DNA from: Bettongia penicillata ogilbyi
Lineage: Eukaryota > Chordata > Mammalia > Diprotodontia > Potoroidae
Direction of reading: 5' to 3'
DNA length: 64,000 bases
NCBI GenBank assembly: GCA_023548195.1
Contig: JAJHZJ010000419.1
Span: 1,526,273 to 1,590,272 of the forward strand
Position numbers and translations under genes: made by a program. Below, one piece after another: positions 23,286 to 35,199 of the stretch. Position 1 is the first letter of the stretch. The number at the start of each line of letters is the position of its first letter. The notes under the pieces are model-generated. The model was not told where the DNA came from, ran no database searches, and worked only from the letters and a program-made list of their open reading frames with translations.

Positions 23286-23339
23286 CATGCACTGTGAGAA
23301 TACAAAGGCAAGAACAATTCCATTTTACTATAATAATGA

Positions 23340-23910
23340 TAAATCTGAGGCAAAGGCAATATTTTTACACCTCTCTAATTTATTCACAACCCCGTTCACC
23401 CCCGTGCTTGATAAACTTCGGTGATTTCCTATTACCTCTAGAGTCAAACCCAGACTTCTCTGCTTCACAGCCTGGCCAAAACCTATCTTTCCAGGCTTAT
23501 TCTCATCACTTCCCTTCATACTCTTTCAGGTTGTTGTGAAGGTCAAACGAGATACTTGTCAAGTGCTTAACACAATGCCCTGCACATAGTTCATAATTAA
23601 GTGCCCCTTCTCCATCCCTCCTCTTCCCTTTCCATCTCTTTGTGTACTCTATGATTCAGACAAACTGGACTTCCTGTTTTTACTCGCATATTCTATTCCA
23701 TCTCCTATCTACATCCCAACCAGGAAGACACTGCTCTGTCATTTTTACCACTTAGAACCTTAGCTTCCCTCTGAAAAGAGCTCGAGTTATCTTTGACATA
23801 CACCTCCCATCCAGTTACTGTTGCCTGCTTCTGCTATCTTGCATTTATTTTGGAAATATTTTGTACATGACTGCCAGGCATATAGTAAGTGCTTAATAAC
23901 TGCTTATTGA
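23340..23910 (+). mobile_element. L2 LINE 3' region, decayed
   Basis: 'cttcggtgatttcctattac', 'cagcctggccaaaacctatc' and 'aggcatatagtaagtgctta' follow the L2 3' order. A short frame at 23198-23539 crosses the SINE/L2 boundary and is not a gene. Confidence 0.6.
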
Positions 23911-24309
23911 TTGATAGCTTGTAAAAAGTATTTGTTAAAATGAGATATTCCTGCATTTTCAGTACTCTTCACTTAGAGGAATATCTTGCTTGAGAATCCT
24001 TTCCCAAACCTTAAAAATGGTCCTATAACTTAGGACCCCTACTCTTCAGTCTTGAGCTATATGGGATAAGGTTCCCTTCTCAAAGAGCTGTCTCTTGTAA
24101 ATTAAAAACAAGTTTTAAAAAAGAAATACAAAGGCAAAGAGATTAGCAAAATGAGTTAAACAAATGAGCATTTTATGACTATATATATATTTCACACCCA
24201 CAGTCTGCTACCTCTGCAAAAGAAGGGAGGGAATGTATACATTCAAGCTTCTTAAGGAGATTTTAGGGCTCACTGTAGTGTATTGAAGAGGCAATATATT
24301 CCTTAAGGA

Positions 24310-24770
24310 AAGGACTAAAATGTCTATAACTTTTGATCTTGAGACTCTACTCCTAGGAATATATCTCAAGGATGTCAAATAGAGAAAGGTCTCCATATCA
24401 AAATATTGACAGCAGCACTTTTTGTAGAGGCAAATAGCTGAAAACAAAGCAGATATATGATAGACTTAGCTATTCTCAGCAAAGCAAAGACCTAAAACAA
24501 CTCCAAAAGACTTACGATGGAAAATGCCATCCACATCCGCAGAAAGAAATATGGAGTCTGCGTGCAGATCAAAGCATGCTATTTGCTCTCTTTTTTAGTT
24601 TAATTTATTTTTTCTTTCTCATGGTTCCTCCCATTTGTTCTGATTCTTCCATACAACATGACTAATGTGCAAATATGTTTAATAAGAATATATATGTAGA
24701 GTCTATATAGGATTGCACAAATTAAGATAATGTGAAATAAAGTAAGCTGATGGAATTTTTTAAAGTATCA
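24310..24770 (+). mobile_element. L1 3' end, truncated
   Basis: 'gagactctactcctaggaat', 'cttagctattctcagcaaag', 'gacttacgatggaaaatgcc' and 'catacaacatgactaatgtg' match the 3' ends at 29.4 and 58.5 kb. Confidence 0.75.
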
Positions 24771-25334
24771 AAGTAGAGCATGGGGTAATCAATTTTCTAT
24801 CAAAGTCCTAAAAAGTCTTTAATTTTTAAATGATAAAACAAGTAGTCCTTTGATCACTATAATGGTCAACTATAACTCCAGTAGTGACTCATCTTTTGAT
24901 GGAGAAGTGATTCACTGACTTTTATTTATCAAATGAAACATGCTTCTAGTTGTAAGCATTACAACATAAATTTGTTTTATTTGATTATATTTCTGTCAAA
25001 AGGGAGGGCATTTATTTGTGGATTGGAAGGGGAGGGTTGGGACAGGACAGTGAGAGGTAATGACAGTGACCTAAAAAAAGGAAAAGAAAGAAAAAGAACA
25101 TCAATGAAACAGATATGCGTGATGTGGGAGGGGAGTCAGGGAGAGATATAAACAAGCAGGGTAATGTCTATACTACCATGTTAAATTGAATGTGTGTTAA
25201 AGAGCAAGTTGTTGGTAACGGATTCACAGATTCATGTACAATCCGCATTAACTGGTCTTTGTGTTGGGAAAGTTCACATTTGTTGATTTTTTACCTCACA
25301 AAAAATTAAAAAGAAATAAATAGTTCGGATTAAG

Positions 25335-25790
25335 TCCACACCCCTTTGCTAGTATCCAAGGCCCTTCACAACTTTCTGCCACTTACCTTTTCAACCTCAG
25401 CTTATATTACTGCTTTTTAGCCTCTAATAAAATGATCTTACTTCCTACTCCTCCTCTTCAACTCATGTGTATGCTTTTGGTCATGTCATGCCTAGAATAC
25501 TCTTCCTTCTAAATCTGATTTTTGAGCCCTTACAAACATTTCAAGATCCAGACCAAATCATAGCTCCTCTATGAAATATATGATTGTCTCAGCTGAAATT
25601 GTATTTTCTTACTTCTGGTCTCATAGAACACTCTGTACCTCTTTCAGGCACCTATGCTATATTTTGTGTTACAGCTTTGTGTTCAATTCCCTACTACACT
25701 GTAAACTTCACAAGGGCAAGGACCATGCCTTAATTATCAATGTATCACTTTTCAGTGTCTAGTACTGTGCTCTGTGCAGAAATGAATGCA
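25335..25790 (+). mobile_element. L2 LINE 3' region, decayed
   Basis: 'ccaaggcccttcacaacttt', 'caagatccagaccaaatcat', 'cacaagggcaaggaccatgc' and 'gtgtctagtactgtgctctg' in L2 order. Confidence 0.65.
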
Positions 25791-26029
25791 AATGCAATGA
25801 AGCCTTTGTGATGTCAGTTGCGCTCTCATGATACGGGCACTCCTTCCACTATTAAAGATAGAGCACATGTCTTAGTAGATAAACTCTAGACAATTTGGTG
25901 TTAGGAGGTTGTCACTTAAATGCAGTTCAGATTTGTTTGAAATCAAGGTCTTTCTTAGAGTGAATCCAGGACTCTATCCTCCAAGGTAGGCTGCCTCTCT
26001 TGCAAATTTGATCATAATAGTGCATACAG

Positions 26030-26465
26030 TATATACACCCATAAAGTATTAGGGCTGGAAGGGACCTTAGAAACCATTGCAGAATTGGTTTGGGAACCCA
26101 GGCAGGCCATCAGTTCTAGAGCTCTTTCTTTTTTACCATCTTGTATAGTCTGTGTTTATTAAACCTAACTTGTTGAAGTAATAAATAGCACCCTTTGTAT
26201 CAGTGAATTTCACATTTCTAAAAGGATAGCTTCCCTTTTCCTCTATGTACTGTTCCCCTCCCCCTCCCTCCCCATATTCACAGACATAGACTTCAAAATA
26301 GAAGGGATCTTAGAAGTCATTGAATCTAACCTCCTAATTTTACAGCTGAGGAAGATAAAGCCATAGAGATTAAGTTTTGCCCAGAGACATTTAACTAGTG
26401 TCTAACGTGGAATTAGAACTCAGGCATGCTGACTCCTGGTCCACAGATTTATCTACTACAATGTT
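26030..26465 (+). mobile_element. Two CORE-SINE fragments
   Basis: 'gtattagggctggaagggac' opens a short piece at 26047. A second copy at 26280-26462 has 'aatagaagggatcttagaag', 'attttacagctgaggaagat' and 'actcaggcatgctgactcct'. Confidence 0.65.
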
Positions 26466-26814
26466 TCTCAATTTCTTTCTGCCAATTTAACAATATAGGA
26501 GATTAAGAAAATATACCCTTTTTATTCACATTTTTTCCTCATAATGATAAAATACATTTGCTTATAAAATAAAATGACTAGTAGAGAAATTTAATTTGAA
26601 AATTATACAGCCATGATGACACACAAAATATAAGGTAGACTTCCAATTCTAAATTACTTCATGAGATTCTTGAGCAAAGTTATTCCTTAAAGCTAGTGGA
26701 AGCATATAGCATTTATAAATGCTAAATAATATTACTAATAATATTTCTACTCAGATAAATGTATAAATGTATGTCACTTCATGGAACCATGATGTGGGAA
26801 AGTCTAACACTGTT
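26458..26814. mobile_element. Possible decayed hAT-type MITE
   Basis: The left end 'caatgtttctcaa' and right end 'gtctaacactg' resemble weak inverted MER5-type ends around an AT-rich core. Both ends have decayed, so this is tentative. Confidence 0.25.
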
Positions 26815-27109
26815 GAAATTATTAATATGTGATCATGCAAATGGACACATTTGTTAATCATGTGTATACTTAAAGGCAAAAATGTCAGCAGATTGCTGTA
26901 ATCTAAGCAAGGAAAAAAAAAAACAAACTAGATCCATCCTGACAGTCTAATACAATGGAGAACAGCAAAAACCAAGAGGTTAGCATTGTCAAAGCACTTT
27001 TATTTATTGTATTTTTCTTATTTGCAAAACTATCACCTAGACACAAGAACCATCTAGCTTTTGGGTCTGCGATGTATGTAGCTCGCTCACCTAAACAACT
27101 CATCTTTTG

Positions 27110-27400
27110 AAATGGGAAGCAAAATCCACTGCCCGCAGCCGCACGGGGTAAGGGGTAGGCAGGAAGCGCCCATGGGTAACAAAGGCCATCTACCTCTGCT
27201 ACTGTGGCAACCCTGAGATGGGTTGCGCTTGTAAGCGAGCTCGCGGTCCCGCAGCGCTCCCAGGAGGAGGACGATACGATAGCAGCATCACGTCGCGCAG
27301 CCAGAGCCGAGAAAAGAAGCAGCCCGAAACATGACATTTATCTGGGAGGGAGGAAATCGGGAAGGCAAAGAGAGACTGCAGACGATGCGCCGAGGTGACA
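27110..27400. promoter_or_regulatory. CpG-rich island, candidate promoter or enhancer
   Basis: About 21 CpG dinucleotides occur between 27128 and 27394, against almost none for kilobases around except in the 42.6-43.4 kb L1 5' UTR. GC exceeds 60 percent around 27220-27310, with clusters 'gagctcgcggtcccgcagcg' and 'cacgtcgcgcagcc'. No repeat family is recognised. A donor-like GAG|GTGACA lies at about 27391. Open frames on both strands lack any recognisable domain: the plus frame begins at a GTG and the minus frame (26903-27337) reads into T-rich DNA. Best read as an unmethylated regulatory island or an untranslated first exon. Confidence 0.45.
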
Positions 27401-27499
27401 GGTTAGACAGAAAAAGAAATGGCATAAACCGGAGTCAGTTAATGATTCCGGCAGCTTCCCACAAGACTGAGAAAGGGTAGCACATCCTGAGTTATCTCT

Positions 27500-28000
27500 T
27501 GCTATCAGTCAGCCAAATCCTTCAAAGATGCCAATGTTTCTCCACCATCAGGACATACTGAAATATTTAAATCCTGTGATGATAAAGCATTAATGCAGTG
27601 CTTTCAAGGGACATATTATTGAATCTGCCACCTGCCAAATTTGAGGCTACAAATGAAAAGGAAGCCAGGAATGCAGGGTAAAATAATGATAGTAGCCTTG
27701 TTATTAGAGAGAAGGGCTGTCCTGTGCGGTAATTTACCTGCACATTCATGAATTTTTGACACTGTCAAATTATCAAGCGGGCCTTTCCAAATGGGATCGC
27801 AAGTTGCTGAAGCGAGCCGTGAGTCTAAATTGACCTAAGAATAGATTAATGCAGGCAGGGTTGCAAGACTAGTCAAAATTGTTGTGTCAAGCACTCCGTT
27901 CCTTTTCAACATGCCCAAAGGCACGCCTTCTTTTACGTGACTTTTCATCCAATTTCTCTGTCCACCAGATGCTGTATTAGGCATCTCCACACGTGCAAAT
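27500..28000. promoter_or_regulatory. Candidate conserved non-coding element beside the CpG island
   Basis: About 500 bp of low-repeat sequence with intact-looking short motifs: 'gcattaatgcag' (palindromic homeodomain-like), 'gccacctgcc' (E-box) and 'ggtaatttacctgcacattc'. No coding frame. Regulatory status is inferred from composition and neighbourhood only. Confidence 0.3.
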
Positions 28001-28649
28001 TGGGGAAAATCTTGGTCTATCAAAGAAGTGTATTGAGAAGTAATAAATATTTATCAGTCACATGCGGAGGAGCTGAACAGATGCCCGCAGCACTCTCTCA
28101 TGGTACTTGTTAAGTATTTGGGAGTTCTGACTGTGGGTTCCGGTCCAGGTTGCTTAGTCAGTGCACCCTGATCCCGACTCAAGGTCCCCCAAGTCTCAGC
28201 ACTGCTTCTAGTTTATAGGCATGAATTATATCAAACTATTTGGGAGCTTATTTTTTTCTTTCAAATTTCTGCTCATTAAAACCATTTCAGAAACTGAATT
28301 CCTATGTGCAAACTGGAAGGTATTATTCAATAGGGCAACTGTCAACATACTTACTAATTTTTTTTTTTTTGCCTGGAAATTATATAGACACCTACTCTTA
28401 TAATTGCTTGTTTATTTTTAAGACTGCAAAAGGTATCATTACTTAAAGGTTAATTTACCCTAGGGGATGCAGTAATTTGCTTATCTTGTGGCTTGATGTG
28501 TTTTTAGGAAAATAAAGAAAGGCTTGGATTCAGAAAAAAAAATAAAGGAGCCATCCCCTAAAAGGTCAAAGACTGAGGGAAAAGACCCATATGTACACAA
28601 ACATTTATAGAAATCTTTTTTTGTTTGTTTGTTTTGTAGCAAAGAGGGA

Positions 28650-28712
28650 AAGGGAATAAGCATTTATCGTCTATTATGTGCAGACACTATCCTAAGCACT
28701 TTACAAATATCT
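28650..28712 (+). mobile_element. CATTTATTAAGC-type repeat fragment
   Basis: 'aataagcatttatcgtctat' and 'tatcctaagcactttacaaa'. Confidence 0.5.
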
Positions 28713-29220
28713 CATTTGGTCAAAGAATTGGAAACAAGTGGGTACCCATCAACTGGGGTTTAGTTGACCACAGGTAATACAATATTACTGCATCATAAGA
28801 AGGGGGAGGGGTGGGAATAAGCTTTTATTTAGTGCCTCCTTAGTGCGAGAGTCATTCAACTTGTCTGAGTCAAAGTAGAATTCAGGTTTTTCTGACTATA
28901 AGCTCAATACTCTACCGTGCTTTCCTAGTGACCATCATAAGAAACGAAAGATTTGGAGCAACTTGGGAAGACTTGTGTGAAGTAGCAGAATTGGTAGAAC
29001 AATTTACAAAATGACCATGATATAGAGTAAAAAAACCCCAAACTTTGAAAGACTACAGAACTGTAATCAACACAGGAAGCATGTCTTCCAACTCTTGGCA
29101 GAGGTGATGGACCGGAGATATAGAAGAAGGCATACGTTTTCAGACATTGACAATAGGTTAATGAATTTTTCTTGACTCTACTTATTAAAAAGGAAGGCTT
29201 AAGGTGATGATGGCTGGATT
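28713..29220 (+). mobile_element. L1 3' end relic interrupted by a nested SINE
   Basis: 'aagaattggaaacaagtggg', 'cccatcaactggggtttagt' and, after the nested insert, 'ggagcaacttgggaagactt' and 'ggcagaggtgatggaccgga' follow the order of a marsupial L1 3' end. The intruding segment is 28802-28932. Confidence 0.65.
28802..28932 (+). mobile_element. CORE-SINE nested in L1, with 11-bp target duplication
   Basis: CATCATAAGAA flanks the insert exactly (28791-28801 and 28933-28943). The insert opens 'aataagcttttatttagtgc' and carries 'gaattcaggtttttctgact', a CORE-SINE pattern. The perfect duplication fixes both boundaries and the order of events. Confidence 0.75.
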
Positions 29221-29421
29221 AGTTAGGGACTTTTAAAAAATAGTATTCCATGAACATTAAAAATATACACAAAAGCAAAGAAGAAGAAATTTAGAAGATG
29301 ACAAATGGGATTTTAAAAAATACTTAGTATTCACATTTTGAAAGCAAATTGTATAACAAAAGTTAATGGTTTTGTTTGCAATCCTCTTATTTGTCTTTTG
29401 TACATTGAAATACTTGTGCTT

Positions 29422-30215
29422 TTGTTGGTGGAGCTGAGAGCTGATCCAACCATTCTGGAGAGAAATTTGAAACTATACCCAAAGGGCTATAAAAATGTGC
29501 ATACCCTTTGACCCAGCAATACTGCTTCTAGGATTGTATCCCCAAGAGATCATAAAAATGGGAAAAGGTCCCACGTGTACAAAAATATTTACAGCAGCTC
29601 TCTTTGTGGTGGCCAAAAATTGGAAATCAAGGGGATGCCTATCAGTTGGGAAATGGCTGAATAAATTGTAGTATATAAATGTAATGAAATACTGTTGTGC
29701 TATAAGAAATGATGAACAACGAAGAAGACTTCAGAGAGGCGTGGAAGGACCTGTGTGAATTTATGCTGAGTGAAAGGAGCAGAACCAGGAAGACTTTGTA
29801 CACAGCAATAACCACAGTGTGCAAGGAAATTTTCTGATAGATTTAGTACTTCATTGCAATGTAAAGACTTAAAAAATACCCAAAGGACTCTTGAGGCAAA
29901 ATGCCTTCCACATCGAGAGAAAGAATTATGGAATTCGATAGCAGAATGAAGCAGATCATTTTCTTTTGTATTATGTTTTGTTTTCTCCTGTTTTATGATC
30001 TCTCTCATTCATTTTAATTCTTCTATGCAGCATGACTAAGGTGAAAATGTATTTAATAGGAATGTATGTGTAGATGCTATATAAAATTGTATGCCATCTC
30101 AGGGAGGGAGTGGGGAGGGAAGGAGAAAGGAGAGGGAGGGAGGGGGAAAAGTCTAAGATATATGGAAGTGATTATAAAACACTGAACACAAATAAAATAA
30201 TTTAATTAAAAAAAA
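29422..30215 (+). mobile_element. 5'-truncated L1 3' end with target duplication
   Basis: Starts inside ORF2 at 'ttggtggagctgagagctga' and runs through the ORF2 end and 3' UTR (G-rich 'gggagggagtggggagggaa', about 30101) to a short A-rich tail. ACTTGTGCTT occurs at 29412-29421 and 30216-30225. This is the normal outcome of target-primed reverse transcription with 5' truncation. It has no coding capacity. Confidence 0.85.
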
Positions 30216-30751
30216 ACTTGTGCTTGTTGATGATTAAGTTCATAATTAAAAACAGAAAAAAAATTGTAAAAAGAAAGGAAGGCACACCTCAAAAACTGTC
30301 ACCTACTTCCCGAGTTCTGGCCCTTTCCTGATAGGAATTATTTTTGATTACATTGATTGGAAACTTGCAGGATCATTTAGTTTTGGGGGTTTAAGTCCCT
30401 TACAGGGGTGTGTGGAGAGGGTGAGGATAGAGATGGGAATAAAATAACAATTTAATTGCATTTATGGCATTAATAGCAGGCAGTAGCAGCAGCGTGCTAA
30501 ATAGAAGGCTGACCTTGGATTCAGAAAATCTTACCTCTGAAGGATGCTATGTAACCATGAACAAACCAGTACCCCTCCCAGTGCCCCTGGAAGTTCTCTG
30601 AGACTGTACAAGTTGCAGACAAATTGTGTATCTTCCTGAAGAGAGGGAGTTTCTTCACCAGGAGCTTCCAGCACTAAAGAAATCACACCTCCATACAAAA
30701 ACAAAAACAAAAGCAAACAGAAAATCCAACCCTAGACCCTAGGCAGCTAAG

Positions 30752-31010
30752 TTAGGCAGCTAGGTGATGCAGTGGATAAAATGCCAGATCTGGAGTCAGG
30801 ACGACTCATCTTCCTGAGTTCAAATCTGACCCCAGACACTTACTAGCTGTGTGACCCTGGACAAGTCACTTAATCCTGTTTGCCTCAGTTCCTCATCTAT
30901 AAAAATGAGCTGGAGAAGGAAATGCTGAATCACTTCCAGTATCTTTGCCAAGAGAACCACATGTAGGGTCACAGAGAGTCAGACATGAGTGAAAAAACTG
31001 AACAACTGCA
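30752..31010 (+). mobile_element. tRNA-derived marsupial SINE, near full length
   Basis: 'ttaggcagctaggtgatgca' head, 'gtgtgaccctggacaagtca' body, 'ggaaatgctgaatcacttcc' and 'gtcagacatgagtgaaaa' tail. Confidence 0.92.
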
Positions 31011-31021
31011 ACAATTAAAAG

Positions 31022-31290
31022 TGTACTAGGTGGCACAGGCAAGCGAGATCTGGAGTGAGGAAGACGAGTTCAAATCCAGCTTCAGACTGTTAGTAGCTGC
31101 ATGACCCAGGGCAAATCACTTAACCTGTTTGCCTCAGTTTTATTGCTTGTAAAATGATGATAATAACAGTACCTTCTTTCCAAGGATGTGGAAAGGATCA
31201 AATGAAATAATTATTTGTGAAATGCTTAGCAGAGTGCCTAACACATGGTGGATGCTCCTACATAAATGCTTATTCCTTTCCTGTCCACTC
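31022..31290 (+). mobile_element. tRNA-head SINE with MIR-like tail
   Basis: 'gtgtactaggtggcacaggc', 'gcatgacccagggcaaatca', then 'gtggaaaggatcaaatgaaa' and 'gagtgcctaacacatggtgg'. Lies 11 bp after the preceding SINE in the same direction. Confidence 0.85.
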
Positions 31291-31391
31291 AATCCATAAA
31301 CAAAAACCCAGACAGGAAAAACCTTCCCTAAGTCCATTTAATTTCTCTTAGTTTCAGTGTTCTCATATGAAGGTGCAGGACTACAGGATCC

Positions 31392-31735
31392 TTGTTGTTG
31401 TTTAAATTTTGTTCTCCAAGAGGACCATGGCATCAGGGAGGTGATGCCATGACATGCAAATGAATTGGATTTAAGTGAGGGAGGGCTGTGAAAAGTCACC
31501 AGCCTCACTTTCTCCTCCGGAGCCATCTGGGTCCAGTGACAAGTTAAAGATCAGGACTGGAGATGACCCTGGATACAGTAGGAGACCATGGTCTTTTTAA
31601 GGTAAGGTCTTTCCCAAGTCTCTGTTTGACCGAAGCAACTCCCATTCAATGATTAAGGCTAGGTAAGAAATGAAGTGGAGAATGGCCTCTTTACCTAGTA
31701 TAAAAAAGAAAAACAAAAAATAATCAGACCCTCAG
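31392..31735 (+). mobile_element. Repeat family F, longest plus-strand copy
   Basis: 'ttgttctccaagaggaccat', 'catcagggaggtgatgccat', 'agggagggctgtgaaaagtc', 'gattaaggctaggtaagaaa' and an A-rich end near 31710. Serves as the reference for the other F copies. Confidence 0.8.
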
Positions 31736-31999
31736 GGTTTTAAGGTCCCTTGCTGCTCTAAATCTATGATCTCATGAGCAAACAGTGACAATTTGAAGGT
31801 GTGTACACACACATATAATCAACACAAGCATTTATAAAGTACCTCTACAAGCTAGTAAGGCAATAAGCATTTATTTAATCCTTAGTATCTGTCGGAACTA
31901 TGCTAGGCTTTGGAGATACAAATACAACACAAAAAAGCAATGTAGGTAGGAGTCCAAAGGAATTTTTACTCTTCTTTTGAATTTGCAGTATTACTTTTG

Positions 32000-33100
32000 C
32001 AAAACACTACTACCCCTCTTGCTGGTTGCATTGATTTTAGAAATCAGTTTCCGTAATTTTATTTTAAAGTAGTTTATTGATGATCTTTTCTTTTCATCAT
32101 GCCCTATAACTTCTCCCCTAACAGAAATTTCTCTTGTAACAAGTCCCCAGCATATTTATATGATGGAGCCAGAGCCTACAGGTTTAAATTGTCAGAAATA
32201 ATCTGATTGTCAAGAAAAAAGAGGGAAACCAAAGACAACAACCCTAAATCCACTCTTTTAAACTGTTTGTACACAAATCATTTAGCTAAGAGCACAGCAG
32301 CAGAAATCCTTCATGGGAAGCAAATGGAAGGTCAGAGCAGATTATATCAGTCAATGGACACTGCACTGAAGTGAGCTTATAAAATGAAAAATAGACCGCC
32401 TTCCTCAGTTTATAATAAAACGCTGACACAACCTTAATTATAGTGTTATAAACAGCCATGTTGTGCGACAGCTTCACAATAAGGAACTGGGAGCCATAAA
32501 TACATTCCATATTGGCTCTTATGATAAGAAAATTTAGAATTTACTTTTTGTAAGAATTGTTTTTTTATGAGGCTCCTGAAGAGTGGTTGAGTGTTGAATC
32601 AAATCACGAATTCTCAAGACCATCATAATCAGAGTAAGCAAAGTATATATTTGCTCAGGGAAACATCTGTTAAAGGATCTCTCTCGAGCCTCATCAGTAG
32701 CTGGCAAAGCTTTACTGCTCTAACTAGGTTTTCATTATTGGTCTGTCTACAGAATAGTTTACGCTGGTTACCCTTTATCATTAATTTACCAGAAGAAGAA
32801 ATAAACATTTTTAATGGCCTGCCTTTCTTGGTAATGCTCATGACAAAGTTTAAATAGAAATATGTCACCCACCAGTTTATATTTTGTTCAAGTGTGTCCC
32901 CTAATTTTCATGTATATGTAAAGAATCTTGGAAAGAATGAAACCTGAAATGTGAAATGATTATGAATCAGGAACAGTACTTACATTTACCACACATGACT
33001 TGAGGAATATCATGGTGACTGTGATTTTACCTTATTATTCTATTGTCACAGTGGTCATAAGATCATCTTAATTCTTTCTATGTGAAACACTGGAATTCAA
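32000..33100. other. Low-repeat non-coding block, possible conserved element
   Basis: About 1 kb with no recognised repeat. The stretch 32270-32580 has compact AT-rich motifs such as 'cttaattatagtgttataaa' and no decayed SINE or LINE signature. No coding frame. Could be conserved regulatory DNA or simply unique DNA. Confidence 0.3.
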
Positions 33101-34600
33101 GCCAGGAATCTGCAGTCACTTAATAAGCACTTATCAGCACAAGGAAAGGGACTGCGACAATACAAAACATGCTTTAGTCTAAAAATTGGATCTGCGTTAG
33201 CTAGTAAACAATTCCTTCTTTACTGCCATCTGTTGAGTGCCTATGATTGTCTTCATTTGGGATAGGCCTCCAGTGATAGAGATAGTGGCCCCTCTACTTC
33301 TTAATAGACAGCCTTCCTGAAGGCTACCATTGAAAGTTCTAGTAAGAAGGTTCACAAAAGCCAAGACAGCTGGGGCTTTAGCCTACTCACTGAAATCCTG
33401 CTTCCTTCCTTGACGTGCCGCAGTATACTTGACATTTCCTGAAGGTCTCGTAACAGTCACATCTCTACTGTTTCACAGATAACACATGGAAGGCACTGGA
33501 GTTTGGGATTCCAGCCTCCAAAAGGTTCACTCTTGATCTGGTCAGACAGGAAGGACAAGAAGACAGCTTCGGAGGGTTTAATAATCTTACTTTCTTCTAG
33601 TCTAGTCTTCTCAAAGGGTTGTTGATAATGGGAGCATCAGTTCTTACAGCATTCCCTTGTCTCAGGAGCAGACAAGAAGGGAGTGGAGCAACTATCCCTA
33701 TGTCTTGATAGGGTCAATCACGACAGGCACACTTGCGCACTCCCCTAGATTCCCTCAAGCCTCAGTGGGGCTGGTTTAGGCAGATACATGCATTCCTCCA
33801 TGCATCACCCAAATCCCAAATGGGTTCTACCATGGGTTTCCCTATGGGTTCCCCCACTCACTGATCAGTGCCCACTTGCTTTATAGAGTAACAGAGAAAG
33901 AAGGCATATTGCCAACAATCACAGTCTAACTTTAGCAATATCATTATTCGATACAAGTGAAGTAAATATTACTGATGTCATCCCTGTATCTTACTGTGCA
34001 GCCTCAGTAGGATTGCCTATCACTATGATTCTAGGAATTATTATGTGGGATCCTTGGGGCTAAGGGTATTTGGAGACACCCTGGAAACTAGACATTGTCA
34101 TGGCCATGGAGCTGAGAAACTAAACTCTAAAAAGAATAACAAGATCCTCCTTACATACATCTACTTTACTCCCTACTGGGGCAGGCTGGCCTGACCTTAC
34201 GTCCGGGGACCTATACTACACAAAAAACCCACGATCACTGTGAGAGCAGTTTGTGCTGCCATGTCCATTGTCCCAGATTGTCTTACAGGTAAGCTCAGAA
34301 TGAACCCTCCTTGCCTTCTATTTTCATTCTGCCTTTGAAACATTCCTCTGTTAAATCCTCCAAGGTCTCTGGAATCAGCTGAGGTCCCATCCTGAGGGCT
34401 AACCCCAAGAAGGTCATTGTGTGTACCAAATGTGGGCAACAGGGCACATAGCTTCCCCACAATCAAGGTACTAAACACGTTTCATATGTGGAACAATTTT
34501 TAATTTTACACTATAGGAAATGAAAGTGATGCAAACAACATGCAGAAAGCTATGAAGAGATAGAAAATAGACAAAGCTCTCCCTGGAAGGTAACTGAACT
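33100..34600. other. Unassigned sequence of higher complexity
   Basis: Less AT-rich than its surroundings, with no repeat recognised. A reverse-strand frame at 34197-34478 has no identified domain. The block could be an old, unrecognised element or unique DNA. Confidence 0.3.
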
Positions 34601-34614
34601 TAGGGTTTATCTAA

Positions 34615-34862
34615 TAATAATAATAGCTAGCATTTATATAATGCTCTGAACTTTACAAAGTATTGTACCTATGTCAAGTCACTTGATCTTCGTAAGAACC
34701 CTATGGAATGAGTGCTGTTATCTCCATTTTATACATAAGGAAACTGAGACTGAGAGAGGTTAAGTGACTTATCCAGGGTCACCGTCTAGTAAGTGCCTGA
34801 TGTGAAATTTTAACTTAGATCTTTCTGACACGAGATCCAGCACTTTTAGCCAATGCATCACC
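34615..34862 (+). mobile_element. CORE-SINE, near full length
   Basis: 'taatagctagcatttatata', 'aactttacaaagtattgtac', 'aaactgagactgagagaggt', 'tatccagggtcaccgtctag' and 'caatgcatcacctggctac'. Confidence 0.8.
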
Positions 34863-35059
34863 TGGCTACATATAAAGGAAACACCTGCCTTGGTGTTCTA
34901 GGAAGTCCTTCTTTCCCAGAGAGTTCAACAGTGTCTCCCAAACTCACATTGCCACCCTGTGGTTTAGATTTCCCCTGGAAGGTAAAAGTATTTTGGACAC
35001 TGATTTCTATCATTACCATTCAAGTACCCTTATCTCTCTCCTCCTTTCAGCTTCCTGTT

Positions 35060-35195
35060 ATGTGTTTTCTTACCCATTAGAATATAAGCTCTTGGAGGGT
35101 AGAGTCTATCTCTCCTGTTTATATTTGTGTTCTCAGCTCAGCACAGTGCATGGCATATAGTAAACACTTAATATATGCTTACTGAATTGTTAAAA
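35060..35195 (+). mobile_element. L2 3' end
   Basis: 'tagaatataagctcttggag', 'tctcagctcagcacagtgca', 'taatatatgcttactgaatt'. Confidence 0.65.
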
Positions 35196-35199
35196 AAAA

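Noticed and set aside
26903..27337. 144-codon reverse ORF across the CpG island
   Set aside because: GC-rich DNA carries few stops. No domain, signal sequence or splice support is visible, and the end reads into T-rich DNA.
27204..27398. 64-codon plus-strand frame in the CpG island
   Set aside because: It begins at GTG, not ATG, and resembles no family. The frame is better explained by base composition.
34395..34460. Possible retroviral Gag zinc-knuckle remnant
   Set aside because: A CxxC pair followed by a Gly is visible, but the expected His and last Cys are not in frame and no other Gag or Pol similarity surrounds it. Chance is likelier.
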